From Desulfovibrio sp. OH1186_COT-070 (lineage in GTDB: Bacteria > Desulfobacterota > Desulfovibrionia > Desulfovibrionales > Desulfovibrionaceae), in contig NZ_RQYH01000017.1 in assembly GCF_003860215.1 (NCBI RefSeq), positions 1-42,762 of the forward strand: a stretch of 42,762 bases of DNA, written 5' to 3'. The notes below the pieces were generated by a model. It made no database searches and was not told the origin of the DNA. It was given only the letters and a program-made list of their open reading frames with translations. The translations under genes and the position numbers were made by a program. Shown here piece after piece: positions 26,573 to 32,767 of the stretch (the stretch's first letter is position 1; each line of letters begins with the position of its first letter).

Positions 26573-27208
26573 ATGAGTGAAAAAACGGATCAGTCCGCCG
26601 TGTACAGGCAGTTGAGCACAGACATGCGCCAGGGGCTCAAGGATATCTACCAGCAGATCGCCACTGCCTCCAAAGACGCGCCCCAGACCGACATGAGCAC
26701 GGACACGCTCTTTCACGAAGCGTCCGACCAGTTGGACGAAGTGCTCAAGGGCACGGAAGCGGCGACCATGAAGATCATGGAAATCGTGGAACGGCACATG
26801 GATATTCAGGCCGAGAGCGCCGCCATTCTGGACGAAATGGCAGCCAGGGGCGATGCGCCGGAACAGGTGGCCCGCCTGCGGGAGCACAATGCGCTTCTGG
26901 GCGAGGACCTGGGCAATGTGCTGACCAGTCTGAGCTTTCAGGACATCACCGGCCAGCGCATCAAACGCGTGGTCACGGCCCTGAACCAGATCGAAAGCAA
27001 GGTGGTGGAACTGTATGTTTCTTCGGGACTGATGCTGGAAGGCGCCCGCAACGCGCCGGAGAAAGACCCCGCCCAGTTGCAGACCGAAGCCCGCAAGGCT
27101 GTGGAGGACTTTCGCCAGCAGCGCCAGGGCGGCGAGCTCAAGGGACCGGACAAGAACGGCTTTTCCCAGAGCGCCATTGACGACATGCTCTCCCAACTGG
27201 GCATGTAA
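26573..27208 (+). CDS. cheZ: Chemotaxis protein phosphatase CheZ
   Basis: Dephosphorylates CheY-P. The 211-residue protein is a long four-helix hairpin with the catalytic motif SFQDITGQRI, giving Asp124 and Gln128 at the D-x3-Q spacing of E. coli CheZ. A flexible linker leads to the C-terminal CheY-binding helix QSAIDDMLSQLGM. AAGGAAG lies upstream of ATG 26573; the frame opens earlier at 26537. No other chemotaxis gene is in the window. It ends the housekeeping part and is followed by a strong terminator. Confidence 0.88.
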   Translation: MSEKTDQSAVYRQLSTDMRQGLKDIYQQIATASKDAPQTDMSTDTLFHEASDQLDEVLKGTEAATMKIMEIVERHMDIQAESAAILDEMAARGDAPEQVARLREHNALLGEDLGNVLTSLSFQDITGQRIKRVVTALNQIESKVVELYVSSGLMLEGARNAPEKDPAQLQTEARKAVEDFRQQRQGGELKGPDKNGFSQSAIDDMLSQLGM

Positions 27209-27228
27209 CCTGCCCCCCAATGCTTTGA

Positions 27229-27269
27229 AGCGGGGATGCGCTTGCTGGCGCATCCCCGCTCTGCTTTTT
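27229..27269 (+). terminator. Rho-independent terminator after cheZ
   Basis: AGCGGGGATGCGC and GCGCATCCCCGCT form a perfect 13-bp stem with a six-base loop, followed closely by TTTTT. It separates the housekeeping run from the accessory operon. Confidence 0.9.
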
Positions 27270-27422
27270 GACAAAAGGCAAAAATTCCTTCCAGCAAAAA
27301 AATTTCCGGGATAAAAAATCCGCAAAAAAATTTCGGAAAGCCCCGAAAATTCCTTCTTACGGAATACTCTCCCCCTATTGTGAGAACCACCAAGGCAATA
27401 CTACAACCATCTGGAGGTTCTT
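27270..27422 (+). promoter_or_regulatory. AT-rich control region of the accessory operon
   Basis: This 153-base stretch is much richer in A and T than its surroundings. It contains a direct repeat of GCAAAAAAATTTC(C)GG at 27294-27309 and 27322-27336, an inverted pair TTTCGG/CCGAAA at 27331-27348, and ATTCC/GGAAT at 27349-27365. These are plausible sites for the WYL regulator encoded at 28361 or another factor. A weak -35-like TTGTGA lies at 27378, but I cannot assign a convincing promoter. No gene is seen. Confidence 0.45.
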
Positions 27423-27611
27423 GTGAGCAGGTTTGTTTCTTTTCTTGGCGGAGTGCTGGCCGGTGTTGCAGCCCTGGGCACAGCCGCCTGGCTTGTGACC
27501 GAGTATGAGGCACGGAAAGACGTGGAGCGCGATAACAGCGACGACGGTTGCCTCACCCTGGACACATCGGAAGGGAGCCTCCCTCCCGATGCAGAAACCG
27601 AAACCGTATAG
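27423..27611 (+). CDS. Small membrane-anchored protein, 62 residues, first gene of the accessory operon
   Basis: I recognise no family. One N-terminal hydrophobic segment (residues 4-26, FVSFLGGVLAGVAALGTAAWL) is followed by a short acidic tail. Its N-terminus resembles that of the next gene (MSR-x2-SF-x2-GVL-x-G), so the two may share a membrane anchor or partner. It begins with GTG; GGAGG lies six bases upstream. The next gene starts nine bases after its stop. Confidence 0.6.
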   Translation: MSRFVSFLGGVLAGVAALGTAAWLVTEYEARKDVERDNSDDGCLTLDTSEGSLPPDAETETV

Positions 27612-27620
27612 GAGCCGGGC

Positions 27621-28295
27621 ATGAGCAGGATGAAATCTTTTTGGAGCGGCGTGCTGCTGGGCATCGGAGGATTGACCGCCGCTGTTTTTCTGGATAGGGA
27701 CAAAAATGCACTCTCCAAAACAGGAGAGCACGCAGACTTCACGCCGGATGCGGCAAAGGGAATGCCTGCGGACGCGGTGATCCGGCAACTCAGCCGATAT
27801 TCTTGGCAGCTTACCCGGCTGTCTCTTGCAAATTTGGTGATTGACAGCGAATATATAGACTTGGTGGCAGGTTCCTTTGCCCAGCCGGAAGACACCTGGA
27901 CCGAAAAAATGCAGAACGGCGTGCAGGACATGTGCACGACCATCGGCCGCAGGGGCAAGGAGATCAACCTGCGTCAGGCCAGGCAGCGCATTGAGGGGCT
28001 GTATCAGGAATACCGCCCGGTCTTTGTGCGGGCCAATCAACTGCTGGCTGCGCACGGCATGGCGGGCGTGAGCCTGAAGGACTTGACGCTGGCCGGGCAC
28101 GACTTCTCCCTGAACAACTCCGCATCCAACGAGAACTGGGGCGAAGAAGTGGCGGCACTTCAGGCCATGTTGAGTGACTTTGCGGAACGCACAAGCGAAG
28201 CGGCCCTCACCCTGACCTCGCGCCTGGAAAACCTTGTGGGGCAGTCCCCCGCGCCGCCGCGTGAAGAGGAAGGGGCCACCAGCATGGCCGTATAG
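27621..28295 (+). CDS. Membrane-anchored protein of unknown function, 224 residues
   Basis: I do not recognise a domain. A single N-terminal span (residues 6-25, SFWSGVLLGIGGLTAAVFLD) precedes a largely helical soluble domain (about 50-205) and an acidic, Pro-rich tail. The first 20 residues resemble those of the preceding protein. The soluble part (RQLSRYSWQLTRLSLANLVI, ARQRIEGLYQEYRPVF) looks like a helical bundle with no catalytic motif. GGAG precedes ATG 27621. A 65-base gap with a hairpin separates it from the WYL gene, so it could belong to the same operon or be read separately. Confidence 0.6.
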   Translation: MSRMKSFWSGVLLGIGGLTAAVFLDRDKNALSKTGEHADFTPDAAKGMPADAVIRQLSRYSWQLTRLSLANLVIDSEYIDLVAGSFAQPEDTWTEKMQNGVQDMCTTIGRRGKEINLRQARQRIEGLYQEYRPVFVRANQLLAAHGMAGVSLKDLTLAGHDFSLNNSASNENWGEEVAALQAMLSDFAERTSEAALTLTSRLENLVGQSPAPPREEEGATSMAV

Positions 28296-28318
28296 GCAAA
28301 ATTGCCCTGGCGCACAAC

Positions 28319-28344
28319 GTCCGCGCCGCCTGCCCGGCGCGGAC
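28319..28344 (+). promoter_or_regulatory. Inverted repeat just before the WYL regulator gene
   Basis: GTCCGCGCC and GGCGCGGAC form a perfect 9-bp repeat with an eight-base centre, ending 16 bases before the regulator ATG. WYL proteins commonly bind inverted repeats upstream of their own genes, so this may be an operator. As RNA it could form a hairpin close to the ribosome site. Confidence 0.4.
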
Positions 28345-28360
28345 ACCAACCGGAGATGCC

Positions 28361-29314
28361 ATGCCGCTCAAGCATGACGCCGATGCCACCACCGGAACCA
28401 AGCTGCTGCGCTTCTTCCAGAGGCTCATGGCCGACAGGCGCAGGCACTTTCAGGCCGATCTTGCGCAATGGCTCAACTGCTCCAAGCAGACGATCATCCG
28501 CCTTGCCCGTGAAATCGAGGGCGTGGCAGGTACGCAGTTGCGTACAGGGCTGGAGGGCCGGCGGCGCTGGTACCAGCTCTGCCCCCATTCCCGCCCGCAG
28601 TTGGGGCTGGACTCCGAAGAACTGCGCTTTTTGTGCATCTGCCGGGACATGGCCCGGCCCTATCTGCCGGAGCAGGTCGGCCAACGTGTGGACGAAAGCA
28701 TTCTGCGCTTTGCCATGCATCTGGCCGAGTCCCCTTCCGGCGGCCTTGGCGGGAATGGGGCCTCCCGCTTCGCCTTTTTCGGCAAGGGGCGTATCGACTA
28801 TACCCCGCACTTCACGCACATCGACCAGCTGCTGCGCGCGCAGGAAGAAAAACGCATCTGCCTTGTGCGCTACAGGCCCGCCGGGCGCGGCGAAGCCGGG
28901 GAACGGCGCTTCGCCGTGGGGCGCATGGCCTGCATGAACAACGCCATCTACGCTCTGGGCGCGGATGTTGAGGAGGACTGGCGTACCCTCCGGCGCATGA
29001 CCAGCCTGGCGGTACACCGCATCCTGGCCGTCACCCTTACCGACAGGCCCGTGGCCTTTGCCATCCCCGAGGCAGACCCCGGCACTTTTGGTTTGCCGTG
29101 GCACGAGCCGCGCACCTTCCGCATCCGCTTTGCGGCGGGAAAAGCCGCAGACTACGTGCGGGAACGCATTTGGGCAGATGAGCAGACGCTGAAAGATCTG
29201 CCCGACGGCGGCCTCCTGCTGGAAATCACCACGCGCAGCGAACCGGAGCTGCAAGCCTGGGCGCGCAGCTTTGGAGACGAAGCGCGGCTTTTGCCCGCAA
29301 AGGAGAAAGAATGA
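28361..29314 (+). CDS. WYL-domain transcriptional regulator
   Basis: A 317-residue regulator. An N-terminal winged helix-turn-helix (about residues 15-65, RHFQADLAQWLNCSKQTIIR) precedes a WYL domain (about 150-230, with the characteristic LAVHRILAVTL strand) and a C-terminal WCX extension (AWARSFGDEARLLP). This three-part build matches BrxR and CapW, repressors of phage-defence islands thought to sense a nucleic-acid-derived ligand. The tryptophan of the WYL triad itself is replaced (NAIYALG). GGAG lies upstream of ATG 28361. Its stop overlaps the next start by ATGA, so it is embedded in the operon it probably controls. Confidence 0.82.
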   Translation: MPLKHDADATTGTKLLRFFQRLMADRRRHFQADLAQWLNCSKQTIIRLAREIEGVAGTQLRTGLEGRRRWYQLCPHSRPQLGLDSEELRFLCICRDMARPYLPEQVGQRVDESILRFAMHLAESPSGGLGGNGASRFAFFGKGRIDYTPHFTHIDQLLRAQEEKRICLVRYRPAGRGEAGERRFAVGRMACMNNAIYALGADVEEDWRTLRRMTSLAVHRILAVTLTDRPVAFAIPEADPGTFGLPWHEPRTFRIRFAAGKAADYVRERIWADEQTLKDLPDGGLLLEITTRSEPELQAWARSFGDEARLLPAKEKE

Positions 29315-29505
29315 ACACTCCGACCCTTTCCTGCTCGCATTGCGGCTCGCGCAATACGGAGCAGAGTTCGAGCCTGCCTGCCAGCGACTGGCAGACCAGA
29401 CTGATGAGCACGCTCCGGGACATGGCGCTGCCGTCCCAGCCGGGCGGACGAAAGTTTGTGAAATGCAAGGACTGCGGGCAGATATCCATGCTTCATATCC
29501 TGTAA
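29311..29505 (+). CDS. Small zinc-ribbon protein, 64 residues
   Basis: Two paired cysteine knuckles, CSHC (residues 8-11) and CKDC (52-55), predict one zinc ribbon. The middle is a short helical insert. No other domain is present. It overlaps the WYL gene by four bases (ATGA) and precedes the helicase gene by 12 bases, so it is probably made with both. A nucleic-acid-binding or adaptor role is inferred from the fold only. Confidence 0.7.
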   Translation: MNTPTLSCSHCGSRNTEQSSSLPASDWQTRLMSTLRDMALPSQPGGRKFVKCKDCGQISMLHIL

Positions 29506-29517
29506 GGGGTCTGCGGC

Positions 29518-31350
29518 ATGGCCACCATGTTTCCCTCTGACGTCACGGATTTCTCCACGCCCGGAGAGGGCGCGGTCTACCGCTTTTTGCGGCAGGCGGC
29601 GCGGCCTGATGCGGATTTTCTTGTCTGGTATTCGCCGGACATTGAGGACAGGGAGCCGGATTTCATCCTGCTGTCGCCCGACTGCGGCCTCATTGTGCTG
29701 GAGGTCAAGGACTGGCTGGCCGGGCAACTGCTGGAGGCCGACCCCAAAACAGCTCTGCTGCGCATGGGCGACAGGGAGGAACGGCGCAAACAGCCTCTGG
29801 CCCAGGCCCGTGAATACGTCAACAACCTCATGAGCCTGCTGGGCAGGGGAACCCCCGGTGCGAAAGGCAGGCGGCTGCCCTGCCCGGTGACGTGGGGAGC
29901 GGTTTTTCCCCATATGCGGCGGGAGGAGTTTGAGGCTTCGGGCCTGAACACTGTCATGGACGGGACGCGGGTGCTGTGTTGGGACGAATTGTGCGAGCGC
30001 TCTCCCCTGCTGTGCGATGCCTCCGGCCAGACACTGCGGCGCTGGCTGCAGGAGCACTTTCCGCCGCTCTTTGATTTTTCCCTGTCGCCGGAAGATGTGC
30101 ACCGGTTGCGCGAGCGCATTTTCCCGGTAGTACGGCTGGACCTGCCCCAGCGCGCGGCAGCGGCCTCCGCGCAGGCACAGGCCGTGCTGGCCCTTGACCA
30201 CGAGCAGGAAAATCTGGCCCGCTCTTTCGGGCCGGGAAAAAACCTGATCACCGGCCCCTCCGGCAGCGGAAAAACGCTCATTCTCGCCCATCAGGCTTGG
30301 CATCTGCCGCGGGTGGACAAACGCGTGCGGCGCGTACTCATCACCTGCTTCAATCTGTCGCTGGTGGGGTATATCCGCCGCCTGCTGGCCCGCAAGGGCG
30401 TCAGCCTCGGCCGAGACGGCGTGGAGGTCATTCCCTTCTACAGTCTGTGCGAGCGTATCCTCGGCGAACCGCTGGCGCATTCTGCCGAAACGGAAGATTT
30501 TTACCATCTGGTCGTGCAGGAAACACTGGAACGTCTGGACGGCACGCACCCCCTGCAAAAATACTGGGACGCCGTGCTTGTGGACGAAGGGCAGGATTTT
30601 TCGCCAGACATGGCGCAGGTGCTGCTGCGCCTTGTGCCGTCCCACGGCACGCTGAATGTGGCCCAGGACGAAAACCAGTGCCTGTACCGGCCCGAAGCGG
30701 CAACATGGCAACACATGGGCATCAAGGGGCTGAAAGTGCGCCGCCTGTGCCGCCAATACCGCAACACCAAACAGATTGCGCGCGCCGCAGGTCTGGCGCT
30801 CGGCACAGAGCCGGAGCCGGAAAGTCTTGCAGGAGCCGACGGGCCGGAACCGGCATGGCTGGTCAGCCCCGACCTTCCCGCCCAGGTGGCGGACGTGGCC
30901 GATGCCGTGGCAAGGCTGGCGCACGGGGGCGTGCCCATGAGCGAAATTGCGGTGCTCTATGTCCGCTCCAGAGGCGAAGGCACGGCCAGCCTGCCCGAAG
31001 CCCTGCTGCACGCCATCGAGGCGCGCGGTGCTCTGGCCCGCTGGGCCGCGCGGGACGCTGCCAGCAAGCGTTCCTTTGACATCACCACGGACAGCGTGAC
31101 GGTTTCCACCATCCACAGCGCCAAGGGTCTGGACTTTGCCCACGTCTTTCTGCTGGGTCTGGACAGCCTGAATCCGGAAAAAAGCCAGGATCGGCGGCTG
31201 GCCCACGTGGGCATGACACGGGCGCGCGAAAGCCTGACCCTGGCCGTGTGCGGGCGCACGGGGTGGAAAGAACGCCTGAAGGCTGCGGCAGCAGGCTTTT
31301 CGCGCCGGGCACAATGCTCCGCGCCCATGACAAGCAACAGCGAGGAATGA
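29518..31350 (+). CDS. NERD-domain nuclease fused to UvrD-like superfamily 1 helicase
   Basis: A 610-residue protein likely to act on DNA. The N-terminal NERD domain (about residues 15-150) has nuclease-fold residues Glu17, Asp48 in EPDFILL and Glu62-x-Lys64 in LEVKDW. The helicase part shows Walker A GPSGSGKT (Lys252), Walker B DEGQD (356-360), motif IV-like RLCRQYRNTKQ, STIHSAKGLDFAHVFLLG and VGMTRARESLTL, so all major SF1A motifs are intact. At 610 residues it is compact, lacking most UvrD accessory subdomains. Its stop overlaps the next ATG (ATGA). It is the clearest DNA-processing enzyme of the operon. Confidence 0.85.
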   Translation: MATMFPSDVTDFSTPGEGAVYRFLRQAARPDADFLVWYSPDIEDREPDFILLSPDCGLIVLEVKDWLAGQLLEADPKTALLRMGDREERRKQPLAQAREYVNNLMSLLGRGTPGAKGRRLPCPVTWGAVFPHMRREEFEASGLNTVMDGTRVLCWDELCERSPLLCDASGQTLRRWLQEHFPPLFDFSLSPEDVHRLRERIFPVVRLDLPQRAAAASAQAQAVLALDHEQENLARSFGPGKNLITGPSGSGKTLILAHQAWHLPRVDKRVRRVLITCFNLSLVGYIRRLLARKGVSLGRDGVEVIPFYSLCERILGEPLAHSAETEDFYHLVVQETLERLDGTHPLQKYWDAVLVDEGQDFSPDMAQVLLRLVPSHGTLNVAQDENQCLYRPEAATWQHMGIKGLKVRRLCRQYRNTKQIARAAGLALGTEPEPESLAGADGPEPAWLVSPDLPAQVADVADAVARLAHGGVPMSEIAVLYVRSRGEGTASLPEALLHAIEARGALARWAARDAASKRSFDITTDSVTVSTIHSAKGLDFAHVFLLGLDSLNPEKSQDRRLAHVGMTRARESLTLAVCGRTGWKERLKAAAAGFSRRAQCSAPMTSNSEE

Positions 31351-31943
31351 AGAACGTGAAGGAATTCCTTTTTCTGCTCAACAGCGGGCATGCCTGGGCT
31401 TTTTGTCATCCCGGCAATGGAAAACCCCTCAACTACCGGGGCAGTAAGAAAATGCCCTGCGCGACTGCCGAGGATGTCCGCCTGTTTCTGGAGTATATGC
31501 TGAAAAATTACGGCAATGATGGCCGGGCTACGCGCATCAGTTTTCTTTGCGGGGACCCGTGCAGGGACGCGGCGCTGGCCGTGGCGGCAATCACCGGGAC
31601 GTATCAGGACATCCCCTTTGCCCTCTACACCATCCCCTACCTGCTGCCGCAGTTCTGCCACAAGATGGGCATTCCCCGGCAGAGCGCCGCCTGCATCACT
31701 TTTGACGCAGCAACATGGCGTGTGGAAGAACTGACCGTGACTCCCTGCCAGGCCAGCGGCAATGCGCCATTCCGCCTGGAGGAAAAGGACGTGGCGCGGC
31801 TCTTTTTTGCTCCGGAACCTGCCCCGCCGAAAACGGAAGAAAAAAGCGCGCCGCCGCCGGTCCCTCATGGAGAACTGGATGGCTATGTGCGGGGCTCCAG
31901 GGTGCAGCCCAAGTCCTCCGGAACAGGGAGAAAACCGTCATGA
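31347..31943 (+). CDS. Uncharacterised protein, 198 residues
   Basis: I do not recognise this family. An alpha/beta domain spans residues 1-150 (MKNVKEFLFLLNSGHAWAFCHPGNGK, strands near 64-70 RISFLCGDP), with seven cysteines in no obvious metal pattern, followed by a Pro/Lys-rich disordered tail (about 155-198). No membrane segment or signal is present. It overlaps genes on both sides by ATGA, so its level is tied to the helicase and the coiled-coil protein. Confidence 0.65.
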   Translation: MKNVKEFLFLLNSGHAWAFCHPGNGKPLNYRGSKKMPCATAEDVRLFLEYMLKNYGNDGRATRISFLCGDPCRDAALAVAAITGTYQDIPFALYTIPYLLPQFCHKMGIPRQSAACITFDAATWRVEELTVTPCQASGNAPFRLEEKDVARLFFAPEPAPPKTEEKSAPPPVPHGELDGYVRGSRVQPKSSGTGRKPS

Positions 31944-32752
31944 ACGATCGTGCAGTCCGGTTGGCCTGCGAGGCCCTGTATGAGCATTTGACAAAAAACA
32001 TGCTTACCGACAAGGCCGGGCAAGCTGTCGCGGCATTCCTGCGCTTTATGGAAAGCAGAAATCCCGTGCCGCCCGCCCCCCAGTCCCCGGCAGAGGCGGA
32101 GCAGCCCATGCCCGCGCCGCAACACACGCCCGAAACCGGGCAACTGCTGCGCGAGCGTGAGGCGGCCGAGCGGGAAGCCGCAACATGGCGGAAAAAACAT
32201 GACCAGGCAGATGCCGACCTCAACCGATTGAAGACGCAGCACGAAAACGAAAAGGCGCGATGGCAGAACGATCTTGAGCAGGCCCTGCGCAAGGCCCATG
32301 ACGCGGAAACATCGCTCGCAGCCGCCAGGCAATGCCATGTGCCGGAGCAGGAGAGTCTGGGCGAAATCCAGGCATTTCTGGCGGCATTGCCGCAGGAAAC
32401 AGCGCACCTCCTGTCCCCCTATTTTGCCACAGACAGCCTGATCACCTTTCTTGTCCAGTGCGGGCAGTTCAACCGGCTGAACCAGTTGTGGGAGGCCTGC
32501 GGCAAAGCCATTACCGCCGGGCGCGCAACGCCCGGCATGACGCAGTGCCTGGAAAAACTGCTCGCTCTCTACAACAGGGCCGCAGGAGAAAACCTTGCCA
32601 CCACAGTTGCCCCAACACCGGGCAATGCCTACAACTCCGAAATCCATTACCGCGTCAACAGCGATGGCCGCACGGTCCGCACGCTGCTGCTGCCCGGCCT
32701 GCGCAATCCCGGCGGCAAGCTGCAACAGAAAGCCCTGGTGGAACTCCGGTAA
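31940..32752 (+). CDS. Coiled-coil protein, 270 residues, possible partner of the Hsp70-like ATPases
   Basis: A helical N-terminal segment (1-40) leads through a Pro-rich stretch to a long charged coiled coil (about 62-132, EREAAEREAATWRKKHDQAD onward). A compact helical domain (about 138-212) and a short beta-rich tail follow. I recognise no family. By position just before two Hsp70-like genes, and by having a coiled coil, it could be a nucleotide-exchange or scaffold factor like GrpE, but no sequence similarity supports this. It overlaps the preceding gene by ATGA. Confidence 0.65.
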   Translation: MNDRAVRLACEALYEHLTKNMLTDKAGQAVAAFLRFMESRNPVPPAPQSPAEAEQPMPAPQHTPETGQLLREREAAEREAATWRKKHDQADADLNRLKTQHENEKARWQNDLEQALRKAHDAETSLAAARQCHVPEQESLGEIQAFLAALPQETAHLLSPYFATDSLITFLVQCGQFNRLNQLWEACGKAITAGRATPGMTQCLEKLLALYNRAAGENLATTVAPTPGNAYNSEIHYRVNSDGRTVRTLLLPGLRNPGGKLQQKALVELR

Positions 32753-32767
32753 ACAAAAGAGAAGCCC

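Noticed and set aside
31940-32752. Calling the coiled-coil protein GrpE
   Set aside because: Only its position and coiled coil suggest it; no GrpE motif is visible, and the C-terminal domain differs.
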